This document shows, in pieces, positions 1 to 10,562 of a DNA stretch of 41,879 nucleotides. The stretch is taken from the NCBI GenBank assembly GCA_002081555.1, contig MZNV01002811.1:1-41879 (forward strand). Reading direction: 5' to 3'. The position numbers were made by a program, and so were the translations under genes. The notes beneath the pieces were generated by a model. It was not told the DNA's origin, ran no database searches, and saw only the letters and a list, made by a program, of their open reading frames with translations. Each line of letters starts with the position of its first letter. Position 1 is the first letter of the stretch. This DNA is from Protostelium mycophagum. Its lineage: Eukaryota; Evosea; Variosea; Protosteliida; Protosteliaceae.

Positions 1-862
1 GGGGTGAATAGCTGTTTTGAGCGGTTGTAGATTGACCCCCCCCACATCCAAGAATAGTGGGCGGTTGAAACCGGTTCCTGGAATTGAATCACACGTGAGT
101 TTTGTTGTAGATGCGCTGGTCATGTGGCAAGTCACTCCCGAGATTGTGATCATGTTCAACGCATTTGTGTGTCCAAAATTGGCACCAAAGATGACCAAGG
201 TGTCACCCCCCGTTGCGATGAGTGAAGTGTTGTAGATGGTAGGAGGGAGGAAGCTGAAGCTGAGGGGGTCGGAGATCAGCCCCACCAATCTGATGAAAGA
301 CGTCGAGGTCAGATCCGGCGTTGGATGCAAGCTGACAAGAAAGCTTTGTGTGGTGTGAGGATTTGAACATTGGTGCAGGGTTGTCTTCCCACTGTGAGAG
401 TAGCTGATAGTTTGTTGGTACCAACATGACGAATTTTACAACCAAACTGAAATATTCTAGACTTGGTGAAAACTGACCTCCATCGGTGGGTAGAGTGTTT
501 GTCCAAGTCACTATGGGGGACTTGGTATTTCATAGATGAGGAAACTGGTTCCTGACAGGGCATGTAGCTGTAGAAGAATGCTGTGCGGACAGTAATGATG
601 GCTCGAACGTCTCTCCCACAATTTGGGACCAGTGATGGTTGGCCCTTCACTGTGATTATCATAGTAGCTCTACCGGTATTCCCAACAGCGGAGCACTGTG
701 CGATGTCGTACAATGCCAAACCAGGAGCTGGTGTCAGGGTGACGCTTGTACAAAGTGTGGTACTGATGACTATGGACACATCAGCCGCCACTGATCCGAA
801 ATTTCTGCCCGATATGGTCACGTAACCCCCGCTGGTCCCACAGATTGTTTTGCGAACTTCTG
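1..862 (-). CDS. TIG/IPT-domain cell-surface or secreted protein, partial
   Basis: The gene runs off the left edge and only an internal part is visible. Reading leftward from about 862, the exon encodes a TIG (IPT, immunoglobulin-like) start with GGYVTISGRNFG, then a Cys-containing strand pattern. A second TIG unit follows at about 250-1 with GGDTLVIFGANFG and the closing pattern KLTCDSIPGTG. TIG domains of this type occur in adhesion and receptor ectodomains and are abundant in Amoebozoa (family knowledge), so an extracellular place is inferred. No start, signal peptide or membrane segment is in view. Introns of about 100 bp look present, but between roughly 500 and 250 the best protein-level reading switches frame more than once, for example near the G4 run at 280-284. 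This is either uncorrected homopolymer error, unrecognised splicing, or decay. TIG identity is fairly sure; the exon model is not. Confidence 0.65.
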
Positions 863-1182
863 ATCAAGCTTAAGAATTGATGTTGAATGTGTTCGATTGG
901 AGCAATGTCAGTTTTGGCGGGATTTCAATTTTCCGTTTTGCTCATTAAAATATCTGGATTTGAATTTGTGTATGTTTTGGGATGGGTTGTTCCTTGTCTT
1001 CGTGTATTGTTCTCTGTATGTGAATTAATTCTTGAGAGTAAAATCTGCTGAATGATGACATGGCCTCAAAGAATGTCGTTGTAGATCGCATCGGTGAAAT
1101 CGGAGGAATGCAAATCTATTCTCCGGTTATTCACCGATTCAAGACACCGAAATTACACCTCCACAACAAAACGAAACAGGAG
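863..1182. other. Divergent spacer between the TIG gene and the GST gene
   Basis: No gene is recognised here. The frame leading into the GST is open back to an ATG at 1060, so an N-terminal extension of about 40 residues is possible, but family members begin close to the first beta strand at 1183. The stretch holds one GGCGGGA word (915-921) and one GTTGTAGAT word (1078-1086), both members of the dispersed families described under findings. The first exon of the leftward TIG gene may also lie here. Confidence 0.4.
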
Positions 1183-1967
1183 ATGACAAGCACCCCCACA
1201 ATTACCTTTTATGACATTGCCAGTGGTCCTCCAGTGAGGACATACGCACCTAATCCATCCAAGACAAGGTGCGACAGGGAGATCAAGTCTTTGTGCTTAT
1301 CTCGTGCAGGCTTGCTTTGAATTATAAAGGTGTAGATTTCCGCACAGAATGGGTCGCCTTTTTAGATGTGGAATCAACAAGGAAGGCTTTGGGCGTTCCT
1401 GCTTGCAGGAAATACCCAGATGGATCGTCCTTTTATACTCTGCCCGTCATCAAGGATCACAAACACGATACTCTCGTTGGCGACACCTTCGACATCGCCA
1501 TCCACTTGGATGAAAAGTATCCCGATCTACCACGTCTCATGGATCCCTCCTCTATCGGACTGCACGCAGCTTTCAACGCACAGGTGGACGCTCTTTTCTC
1601 CCCACAAACCAGACTCTTCGGCTTCAACATCCCCTTTGATCCTGCCACCGAAGAAGAGTCCAAGCAACGTTTCATCGACAAATGGAAGCTTCCATCATGG
1701 GACAGTATCATTCTTAAAGGAGATGACAGAAAGACTGCTCTCAAAGAATTCGAAACTGTCTTGGAGGATTTCTCCAAATTGTATCGATTCAAGCAGGAAG
1801 GCCCGTTTTTGCAAGGAGCCAAGATCAGCTATGCAGACATGATCGTGGGCGGATGGCTGCAGTTTGTGGCAGAGTGTCTTCCAGAATGGAACGAATTTAG
1901 ACAGTGGCAAGGTGGAATGTGGGCAAGATTGTACGACGCGCTCGAAAAATACAGAGAACTGAAGTGA
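1183..1967 (+). CDS. Glutathione S-transferase (UstS-like, fungal-type)
   Basis: Two exons, 1183-1268 and 1310-1967, joined across a 41-bp intron, give 247 residues. The N-terminal thioredoxin-fold half opens with TITFYDIASGPP, followed by PNPSKTRLALNYKG, the signature of the GST N-terminal domain in which the Lys-Thr-Arg helix follows the active-site loop. YTLPVIKD holds the cis-proline of the glutathione site, and the next helix segment is GDTFDIAIHLDEKYP. The all-helical C-terminal domain fills residues about 110-247. Known role of the family: conjugating glutathione to electrophiles in the cytosol. The PNPSKTR/LNYKG arrangement is typical of the basidiomycete and amoebozoan GST group with a UstS-like C-terminal domain. 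Start chosen at the ATG just before TITFYDI; an in-frame ATG at 1060 is the alternative. No defect seen. Confidence 0.9.
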
Positions 1968-2167
1968 AAATCGATTTATTCCAATTCTTATTATAATTAT
2001 TATTTTTATTCTACTTTATTTAAATTTTTCACAATCGGCAGCAATCTTTAAATTGTGGAAAGTTATTTTTTATTATTCTTGTCTTGTGATGCTTTTTTAC
2101 AAGATTTTTTCCAAAAAACCAGGTAAATCGACCCGTTATTTCCCATTGATCGTTTATTGAAAATGGG

Positions 2168-3223
2168 TCAGAAAGGCTGTGTCATGTCAGATCTAATCAC
2201 GACGCCGGCAGCATCATCTCTCTCTCCTTCCACAACGCTCTTGATGAATCTTCCGCCCAAGGAAGGGTCCGCCGCCCCCATCTTCTTCAACATCTCTTTA
2301 TTTCCACCAAGACCAGTAGCGAGAAAGCCTGGAGATATGGCAAAGACCTGCAGAATAATTCAATAACATTCAAGATATGAGGGGCATAGTAAAAACAATG
2401 TTTGTGGATTCGACATCCACAAAATAGGAAATACCCACCTTCACATTATCATTCTTCAGTCTTTTAGACCAATCCACCATAACCATATTGAGACCCGTCT
2501 TGCTGCTTCTGTACGCGACAGGATTAAACTCTGCAGGTTTTGGCCAGCCCGCTGGAGGGTTAACATTTCTGTACTATTGTGTCAGAAGTCTTATTTTATA
2601 AATTTGATATTAAAATGCGGCAAAGAATTGCAGACAAAATCCAATGATAATTTTAGCAACTTGAATAAATTCAATGACGGAAGAATACTAACCTTGGGTT
2701 CTGAGGGTCGCAGGCTTCGGCAAGAGAGGACAGACCACTTGTCACGAATAAAAGTCTTGCTTGGGTGGATTTCAACAGAAGAGGGACGAATGTTTGTGTC
2801 AGGATATGCGTCCCTGTCACGTTGACATCCCACGTCTTATTCCAGGCCTCACGGGGAGTCATTCTTCCCGCCAAAATCTCACTGTCGAAAGAAGCACCTG
2901 GCCAAGGTCAATATTCAGCGCTGCCTGATCTGATTGGACCTACCTGCATTGTTGATGAGCGTATCGAGGTGATCCGTCACGGACTCGATGTGTTTAAAGG
3001 CTTGCAGAATGGAATCATCGCTCGAGACATCGACCTGCACCGGAGTGATCTCACTGCTACTATCTTTAAATTCGGCCTTGATGTGAGCGATCGCCTTATT
3101 TGCATTATCTAAATCTCGGCTGCCAAGGAAAATGTGGTGAGATCGTGACGACGAATATAGGCTCTTAACGACTTCAAACCCTAATCCTGTATTGGCACCA
3201 GTGATGAAGACGGTTGTTGTCAT
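2168..3223 (-). CDS. Short-chain dehydrogenase/reductase (carbonyl reductase-like)
   Basis: Four exons give about 265 residues. The cofactor-binding TGANTGLG lies at residues 8-15, LINNAG at about 90, a serine-containing TSGLSS in the middle, and the catalytic YRSSK (YxxxK) later, followed by ISPGFLATGL, the usual PG motif after the active site. This is a complete classical SDR catalytic set. GSRDLDNANKA after the second strand, with Arg directly after Ser, suggests NADP(H) preference, as in carbonyl reductases (inference). The family reduces carbonyl compounds; the substrate cannot be told from sequence. The start is the ATG immediately before TTTVFITGANTG. The stop is followed within 9 nt by AATAAA on the coding strand (2153-2158), so the 3' UTR is very short. 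The gene converges on the GST gene. Confidence 0.9.
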
Positions 3224-3593
3224 GTTTTTTGTGGCAGCAGAACTGCTTGGTTGTGTCTTCAAATGCTGATTTCGCCGCGGGTCTTCTCATTTCACCCGAA
3301 AATAGCCGTTTTCTTGACCCGCTTTGACCCGCGGTGAAAATGGACATTTTGAGCACAAAATGTTTCAGATGATGATACAAGCAGCTGTTCTGTATTAATG
3401 AGAAAGACAGGGCAAGGTTGGGCATACACCACGGGTATATTTCACGATTTGGACAAAATAAATCACAGGCGTTTCATTGCTTTTTATTCATTTTCTCTGT
3501 CGTTACAAAAATGCATAAAAAAATACAGAATTAATTTCCCATTCTGATATTTCTTCAGAGGATTGACATTTCGTTATAGGACATTTTTATTAC
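3224..3593. other. Intergenic spacer upstream of the SDR and downstream of the secreted protein gene
   Basis: No coding exon was recognised. The segment includes two close GACCCGC words with a CGCGG flank around 3270-3335, possibly promoter sequence for the SDR, and the poly(A) hexamer of the neighbouring secreted-protein gene at its right end. The rest is AT-rich and unremarkable. Confidence 0.35.
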
Positions 3594-4791
3594 TTAGAGA
3601 GAGGACAGCTGGCCGTTGGCACAAGAGTAAGAGCTAGCTTGGTAGCAAGCTGATCCACAGATGTTGAATCCATTGGGGCATAATTGTTTGGTACCGTCAG
3701 CTCTGGTGTAGCAAGTGTATTGTCCGGTGGAGTAACATTGTCCGGAACAGCATTTGGCGCCACCAGCACAACCATTGGGAAGACAGGTGCTCTCGGGGTC
3801 GGAGTTATCGCCGGAGTTTGTGGGGGTGGGGGTGGAGGAAGTTGTAGATGGAAGGGAGGTCACAAAGTCGACAGTCACTCTGAAATATTTTCAGAAATTG
3901 TGCACTATGTAGATATTAAAACTCACGTGGTGGCGTAGTTCTGTCCGGCAAACTCTCCAGCTCCAGCCTCAATGAAAGACAAGTTGTAGAATCCGGCGTT
4001 TCCGAAGGTTCTAGGGGTGTATGTGAAGGTCACAGGGTCTGCAGTGCTTCCTGTGCCAAAAGCCTGGTTGCTACCGGCAACGCCACCTTGGGCAGCAATC
4101 ACGATGAACTGAGAGTTTCCGGGGTTGACGGCGGAGGAGTAAGAGAAGGAGTATGGCTGGTTCAGAACGAGCTGTTGTCCTTCCTGGGGGGAGGTGACCT
4201 GTACAACAGTCAGAATTTGGCGGGAAAATTCTTTTGTGGGTCGAGATCAAATGTTGAAAATTGGCGGGAAAACTGACCGTTGCGGCGGTGGTGTCGTCGG
4301 TGGGAACGGCGCAGATTGCGAATGATGCGCCACTGTTTGTGTAGCATTTCTGTTGTCCAGAGCAGCAAGTGAAAGAGCCTGCAGAGGGGCAAGCGGTGGT
4401 ACCAGTGGGGCATACGATCCAGTTGTTGCTGGAGGAGTCCAAGGAGCAAGTTCCCTTGGAGGGGTCGAAGCATGTACCAAAAGAGTCGGTACCGTTGGGT
4501 CTGGAGGTGTCACCAAAGACAAAGCCAGAGCAGAATCCTCTGCTCGAGATGCAACCGCAGTAGCTCGAGGAGGTTGGGCAGCATCTATCTTCATTTCAGC
4601 ACGTTTGAGATCATCCTCTTCATTCATTACCTTGTGGAGATGACGTTACCAGAGCAGAAGCTGTCGCTTCCACAGCAGTTAGAGTTTTGTTTGCAGGTAC
4701 CCCCGCAGTCATTGTGGACGGAGGGGACGGCTACTTGGCAGAGGACCGCTGAAGTGCATAACGCAAGAGCGAGCAGGGTAGTGTATTTCAT
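3594..4791 (-). CDS. Secreted Cys-rich protein with Ser/Thr linker and C-terminal Cys domain
   Basis: Four exons give about 335 residues. It opens with a clear signal peptide (MKYTTLLALALCTSAVLC, cleavage likely just after). The first third is dense in cysteines (CGGTCKQNSNCCGSDSFCS, then CCPTSSSYCGC and CCSGQQKC). The middle third is a cysteine-poor beta-rich segment with FSYSSAVNPGNSQF. A Ser/Thr/Pro linker follows (TSLPSTTSSTPTPTNSG). The last 65 residues carry CAGGAKCCSGQCY and end in CGSACYQASSYSCANGQL; a CGxxCYxxxxYxC...GQL ending is common on secreted fungal and slime-mould proteins, often beside carbohydrate-active domains. A wall, matrix or prey-surface role is inferred. The donor at the end of exon 1 and the acceptor ATGAAG are the least certain junction. 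AATAAA sits 2 nt after the stop codon. One intron contains two TTGGCGGGAAA words (4216-4271). Confidence 0.85.
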
Positions 4792-5635
4792 CGTGTTGTT
4801 CGTGTGTACTTGTTGTGGTTCGTGTTTTGCTTAGAATGAGATGTTGCAGGTTTGTATTCTGGCACGGTCGTATCGGCAATTTTCGTCGAGATTTGAGGGT
4901 GTCACTGCCGGTGTCAGAATTCGGTGTGAAAATCGGCCGGGGAGGTCTGTGGTTGTTGTGGTTACGGTGTTTGTGTGTCACACCTTGTCATATTTTTATT
5001 TGTTAGCACTCTCCCCTTGGTTATTCCTCTCCCTTTACTTCTTCAGTATTTTGTTGTCTTCGGTCTCTGGGGTTGCATCATTGCTGCGACTTGCACGAAG
5101 TATTCGCAGCTTTGCCGGAAGACGAACTCTTCATCAAATGTTTTTTCTGGATTTTCATCTTGTTTCAAAGAAATTCAGTTTTGCTGGATTAAAAGCCGAA
5201 AGAATCTGAAATGCAAAGCGAAATCGGTGCAAGAAAATTTAATCGTCAACAGATTATTGAAACATATTAAATTTGTTGATTTTGAGGGGAACATTAAAAA
5301 GTCGCCAACCTTTAATTAATATTTCTCAAAGTCTTCATGTGCATTGATCACACGCAGATGCCAAGGCTTCTCCCTGCAGCTTGTGACCGATTTTTTTGGC
5401 TCGGCAGTCTTCATGCGTAATATAAGATTTCCATTACCAAATCAAGGGATGCGCCAGAAGGCCGGCTGTGGCATCGATTTCACGGGATGCGATCTGCTCG
5501 CAAAAGTGCCCGTCCAGCGCCCCATATAAATGTGTGAGAAATCTCATTTTACGTATTTCGGGTTTCCGAACCCGGAGTGGGTTTTCAGCTAACTGCAGAC
5601 CACTGAGATTGAGGAAATAGTTCAAGATTTATTGT
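4792..5635. other. Long intergenic stretch, no gene recognised
   Basis: This is the largest gap in the left half. Short open frames occur on both strands (for example around 4840-5200) but none has a recognisable domain, exon structure or codon pattern like its neighbours. It probably holds the promoter of the leftward secreted-protein gene. A small hairpin, CGGGTTTCCGAACCCG (6-bp stem, 4-base loop), lies at 5559-5574; it could belong to the 3' flank of the membrane-protein gene on its right, whose AATAAA is at 5628-5633. No tRNA box B or cloverleaf was found. Confidence 0.4.
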
Positions 5636-6909
5636 TTAAAAGGGAGCCTCTACATCTCTGACAGACGCTTGTCCTTTTCTGATCATGGCGATGAGTGCGA
5701 TGATGGGTGTCTGCCACAAGGCTAAAAGTCCACAAAATGTTCCGAAGAAGAGGGCAGCAGACTGAAAAACTCAGAAAATCATGCATAGATTTTAAAGCTT
5801 AAGTTCACAGTGAAGAGCTTTAAAGTCATCTGGTCAAAGTAAAAAATTAATAGAAGAGGCACTCACTTTTGGTTCTAAAGCTTCATCCCAGCCCACGGAC
5901 AAGACAAAAACAGTCGAAGGCCACATTATAAAGAAAGAGAAAACAGCATAAGCGAGCCCTCTCAGTGCAGATTGTCCCAAACGTTTGAGACGGTCCTGGG
6001 AATTTCAGTGAAACGTGTCAAAAAGTCAAGAAGGATTGAGGTGCTGACCATGTGTTCGAGACCTGGCTCGAACAGGTCGAGATCAGCGCTCAGAAACCAC
6101 TTCATCTTTGGTCCAAATCTACAACAGTGTAAACAGACGTAAAAGATCTTCTTTTTAATTTGATTTTTCAAATCTCAGATTTAATTTTGGAACATTATAT
6201 TTAAAAATGGTTTATTTTTAGGATTTAGAATTGTAGATGAGGACTCACCCACTATAGAACTCGGGGGTCGCGAGCGGTCTGACGCCCAAGAAGCTTATTC
6301 TCACGTCACGTGAGCAGAGTGCACTGTTCATGATCCAAGTGATGAGACTCTGAACGAAAATGGCGGGAATGAGTCCGAGGGCGAAATGACCTGATGGGCC
6401 ACCCCAGACTTGGATCTGAGGGTGTCAATTTTTTTAAATATTTGATTTCTAATTTTATGTTTGTCTGGAATTTATTTTTCTCTTGTGGTCAATCACAATA
6501 TTTGTCTGCCTTGTGTCTCGCTTAGGTTATTTTGGCTGGCTTTACCATAACGTGTTGGTTTTTATTATCAATGATGTTTGCATTATAATGCAAACATCAC
6601 AGAGATGATGATATCACATCTAGGGGTCATCTGATGAGCCGAGGATAATTAAAACTCACAGATTCGCTGCTCTTCCATCTCAACCAACCAACTGTGGCAT
6701 TAATACCAAAATTGATCCAAAAGGGGACGAAGGAGTGTGATATAGCGACGTAAAGAATCTGTCTGGTTGAAAGAGAATCCGTTGGCCTCTTACTGGGTCC
6801 CGAATTGCCTACCCGAGAATTACTGGTGAAAAATCAACTTTAAGTCACCATACACAAGGCCCTCATCATCCTCTCCGGTTAAAAAGGAACTGCGCTCTAC
6901 TCGAGCCAT
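5636..6909 (-). CDS. Multipass membrane protein of unknown function
   Basis: Six exons give about 234 residues. A polar N-terminus (MARVERSSFLTGEDDEG) precedes a hydrophobic span with SHSFVPFWINFGINATVGW, then FALGLIPAIFVQSLITWI, then LRGLAYAVFSFFIMWP with FVLSVGW, and finally SAALFFGTFCGLLALW with PIIALIAMI. That makes four or five likely membrane helices with short loops and a short polar tail ending in DVEAPF. The loop KMKWFLSADLDLFEP between helices is acidic and amphipathic. I do not recognise the family. The acceptor of the fourth exon is the dispersed word itself (CACTGTTGTAG, minus strand, + strand 6119-6129). Translation ends in TAA, followed three bases later by AATAAA. It is divergent from CTNNBL1, 202 bp apart. 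An intron near 6420-6660 contains a perfect 28-bp palindrome. Confidence 0.8.
6119..6132. repeat. Dyad element CTACAACAGTGTAA, copy 1 of 3
   Basis: An imperfect 14-bp dyad of the TTGTAG family at an exon-intron border of the membrane-protein gene. The same 14-mer recurs exactly at 15368-15381 and 33520-33533, both in introns of unrelated genes. Confidence 0.7.
6572..6599. repeat. Perfect 28-bp palindrome in an intron
   Basis: The half TGATGTTTGCATTA is followed directly by its reverse complement TAATGCAAACATCA. It lies in the AT-rich intron between the first and second hydrophobic exons of the leftward membrane-protein gene. In RNA it would give a 12-bp stem with a tiny loop; in DNA it could be a dimer-binding site. 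The core ATTTGCAT-like octamer (TTTGCATTA) may be chance. Confidence 0.85.
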
Positions 6910-7111
6910 GGTTCGGTGTTGTAAGGAGTCTATCTTGACCTAAGCCTGTATCACAAAATGACAAGAAACGGATCCCTCTGTGGCTCACCTCGTGGAAGAG
7001 ATTGAGCTCTGATCTGCGAGCGAAATTGTTCCCTCAAAAATTATTTGTGGATGTGTCTACAGTGGCACGATTGATCAAGACAGAATGTGATTTGGTATTA
7101 ATTTTCCAATC

Positions 7112-10100
7112 ATGAGTGGCAAGAGACATATCGAAGAGGATGAATATGAGGACGAGCAGGCTCACAAGAGAAACAAACCTGCTCCAGAAGACGATGAGGA
7201 TCTCGACGAAGAAGCCATCCTCAGAATGTTAGAGGAGGCACCTAACGTATGAATTTGTTGGTTTTCAGTTACCTCTTCTCCCATCTGAATAACAGCTGTT
7301 GAATTTGATGTCTCAATTTTGGCTGATTAAGAGTTAGGTTGAAGCTTTGGATGAAGGACAAGTTAAGAAGATGCTCTTAAACATGGAAAAGAAGATTACA
7401 GCCAATCAGATGATGAGAAACAAATTCGCAGACAAACCAGAAAAGTGAGTTGATCAATTGTCATATCTTATTGATCAAAAGATCATTTAGAATCAGAGTA
7501 TTAGATTCTTCCAACCAGAAGACAAGAATAAAGAAAATCAAAACATCTATCCACGAAAAACGAATATGTTGTCACTGCAAAGAAAAATGATCAAAAAAGC
7601 AGAAGACAAAAATAATAAAGGATAGGTTCATGGACAGTGAAATCGAATTAGACGAAGAGCTGAAAAAGATGCACATCCTTGCCACCGCACCCGAGTTCTA
7701 CCCTCTTGTCAGTCATTTTCCAAGAATTTTCTTCAAAAAATGTCGCGATTATTCATCCATCCATCAGTACCAAAAGCTTTATCCACCCACCTGCTGAACA
7801 TTCCAGGTAACCAAGTTGGGAGCCGTGACATCACTCGTCTCCCTCTTCGCCCACGAGAACACTGGTATGTCCTTCTACAACTAGCCTTAAGCTTTAGATC
7901 ATGTCTGCGATTTTACCCCAGCATTGTGATATGGAATTGAAATTTTTTCTTCGAAATATGGTGACAATGTGAGGTCATACTGACAATATCAAGATATCAT
8001 AGTGGACATCATAGATCTGTTGAACGAGCTGACAGACCCTGAGACTTTAACAGAGACAAAAGTCACTGCCGCTCTTGTCAACTCCTTCGTGAGTATTCCT
8101 CGTTGTAGATGGAACCTTTATTATTGAGATCCGGAAAAAAATGACAAATTTTCATTTCAATCCTGCAGAGTGGAAATCAAGTAGACACTTTGACAGCTGT
8201 ATCTGTGAAGAAGAAGGCCTATTGTGGTGGTGCTGAGCACCACAATACTACAAATGATCAGAAACATGATTATATTTCTGGAATACTCATAAGAAGATAT
8301 GGAAACTTTAACTTTCAAATGACAACTCAAATATAAATATATTCACATTAAAAATAGTTGGAAAATGAAGGGCTCGAAAATCTCGTCGCAAACTTACCAA
8401 AATTAGACGAATCAGTCCCTGAAGAGGTATTTATTTCCAATCATTATATCTCTGGAATTTTCATAACAAAGAAATCCATTTTCAAGAAATTTAATTATTA
8501 TTTTTTATTGACGAGTTGAAGATGAAGGCTGTGCATAACTCTTTGAATATCATTGAGAACCTGATCGAGGTCCGCCCCGATATCGCAGAACTCGTCACCG
8601 TACGTAATTATAAATCCATGGAAATCTCACTGAAATTTGTCAGGAAAAGACAGATTTTTTGAGCTATCTTTTGAATAGAATTCAGAAACCTGTTTTCGAT
8701 GACAACAGGTGATTTATTGAAAGTAAATATTCTCGCAAGAAAAACTATGGAAAAATAACCAGACAATCTTCTTGCGGTATCGTACCGTGATTCTCGCGGT
8801 TGTTTCGGCGTGAAATTATTCATCATAGTTTTATCTCGTTTACAGAAGTTTTTGACAGCTAAAAATGACAGATTGTACGCCAGTGAATTATTGTCTATTT
8901 TAGTACAGGAATCTACAACGAACCAGAGAAAACTGGCACAATTAAATGGGATGGAATCTTTACTCGTTGCATTATCCGTACGTATCTACACTTTACTTCA
9001 ACTTGAAATCTTCCTCTTTTCTTCTGAATTTGGACTGATAATAATATGTTCTCTTCGACACAAACTTTCAGCTGCGTTGTAGATACAATTGTAGATTCTA
9101 AAATTTCCAGCAATTCAAAAAGCAAAATCCGAATGGAGAATCTGAAGAGGAGGTCGTGGAAAACTTTTTCGACGTGTTGTGTTCCTGTATGCAAGAAGAA
9201 AATTCCAGGAATATGTTTATGGAAGCGGAGGGCATCGACCTCATGCTCATCATGATCAAGTACGTAGATTTTTACGTAGTTTGGGTGCAAAATCGCGGCA
9301 ACCACGGAGATGCAGTTTGAAACTTGATCTCTAATATTTGAGTTTAACTGATCTATTTTTAGGGCCAAGAAGTACTGCAAAAATCCCGCCATAAAAGTAT
9401 TGAACTACGCCCTCACAAACAACCCCAAGAACTGCGCACATCTGGTGGACCAACTCGGTCTCGGCACAATATTTGCGGCCTTCATGAAAAAGGTAGGATT
9501 ATCTCTTTACGCGTTGTAGATTCGAAACACAGACCAGAAAATTGAATTTATTCAGGGTTCCAAAAAATCAAAAAAGAATGCGGAGGAAGCTGTCGAAGAC
9601 GAGCACATTGTGTGCTGCATAGTCAGCCTCTTCAAACATCTTACTGGGCCTCAGCTCGATCGTCTCATCGGAAAATTCTCGGAAAATAACGGAGAAAAGG
9701 TTCGGGGAATTCTGATATGTCGTTTTGACATATGACAGGTCGAAAGGTTGATGGAGCTGCACGAAAAGTATACTGAAAAGTTGAGTAAGGCGGAGGACGA
9801 ATTAAGAGAAGAATTAGCCGAAGAAGAAGAAATAGACGAAGAAGAATTATACCTGAAAAGGTCAGTTGTAGATGCGATTTTCTGGGAAATTTAAAAAAAC
9901 GGATGATGACGTATCAAGGTTGGACGCGGGTCTGTTTACTCTACAGATGGTGGATCTATTAATAGCATATATCTTTGAGCGTGAGGACACTCGCACCCGT
10001 GCCAAAGAAATAATCAACATGAAGGGCCACTCCATAGACGTATTCAAGAAGGTGAATTCTCCCGCGTTTCCTCTCATCATCTTATTATCGTTGTAAATGT

Positions 10101-10227
10101 AAGCTAATTACGTAAGGTCTTATTCGAATACGCCCAGAACGCTGGAGACGACACCAAGGAAGAGAACGACCCCATTAACGCCCAGAGAAATCTCACGAGA
10201 AAGTTACTGAAGAATTTGGAGCTCTGA
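7112..10227 (+). CDS. CTNNBL1: CTNNBL1, spliceosome-associated armadillo-like protein
   Basis: More than ten short exons encode a full-length beta-catenin-like protein 1. The basic/acidic N-terminus (MSGKRHIEEDEYEDEQAHKR) resembles the family's nuclear-localisation region. Diagnostic blocks follow in order: DEEAILRMLEEAP, APEFYPLV, AHENTDISIDIIDLLNELTD, NSLNIIENLIEVRPDIAELV, LYASELLSILVQE, the FFDVLCSCMQEENSR block, KKYCKNPAIKVLNYAL, KVERLMELHEKY, and the strongly conserved RRLDAGLFTLQ-type region (LKRLDAGLFTLQ). It ends in AQRNLTRKLLKNLEL. In animals and yeast CTNNBL1 associates with the Prp19/CDC5L complex of the activated spliceosome; nuclear splicing is the expected role. The TGA stop overlaps AATAAA (10227-10232). 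One intron holds a 10-bp-stem hairpin. The gene is divergent from the membrane-protein gene 202 bp away. No defect seen. Confidence 0.95.
8220..8247 (+). repeat. Intronic hairpin, 10-bp stem and 8-base loop
   Basis: TATTGTGGTG at 8220-8229 pairs with CACCACAATA at 8238-8247. It lies in a CTNNBL1 intron of about 170 bp, longer than its neighbours, about 25 nt past the donor. It could bring the intron ends together or be a remnant of an inserted inverted repeat. Confidence 0.7.
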
Positions 10228-10232
10228 ATAAA
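10227..10232 (+). terminator. Poly(A) hexamer overlapping the CTNNBL1 stop codon
   Basis: TGAATAAA: the last base of the stop codon is the first base of AATAAA. Similar overlaps are found in other genes of the window. Confidence 0.6.
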
Positions 10233-10562
10233 ATCTTTCTGAAAAGCCCATTTTCTTCTGCTGGCTTACATGGCTCCCAGGGACAAACGATATGATATGA
10301 AAGTCAACAAAATATGTAAAAATAGCATGTTGTGCAGGCCAAATTTAGACTTTCTCAAATCTCCGGTAATGAGCATGTGTTCACAATTTTTTCTTGGGCG
10401 GGAGAGAAATGCATCCCGACATTCGCGCATCAATATACCCCGCCCAGGTTGCTTGAAAAGAAGATGCTCACCTGAACGTGAATGTCAGCATATCAACGCG
10501 AATGTCTCGGACATGCGACACTTCGATGACAGACACTTCAAACATCACACCGACAGTCACAC
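10228..10562. other. Intergenic stretch between CTNNBL1 and the next rightward gene
   Basis: Short open frames exist but none is recognisable. A stretch around 10478-10560 is rich in alternating GACA/CATC words. It probably contains the promoter and 5' UTR of the gene starting at 10563. The GGGCGGGA word at about 10396 belongs to the GC-rich word family. Confidence 0.3.

Noticed and set aside
309-821. One continuous minus-strand protein through the TIG region
   Set aside because: The frame is open but leaves TIG-like sequence after about residue 70; the middle reads as an intron (GTGGGA...CCAAG) with TIG content resuming after it.
4840-5320. Overlapping hydrophobic plus-strand frames that could suggest a small membrane protein
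   Set aside because: The composition is that of AT/GT-rich spacer, with no coherent splice chain and no similarity.
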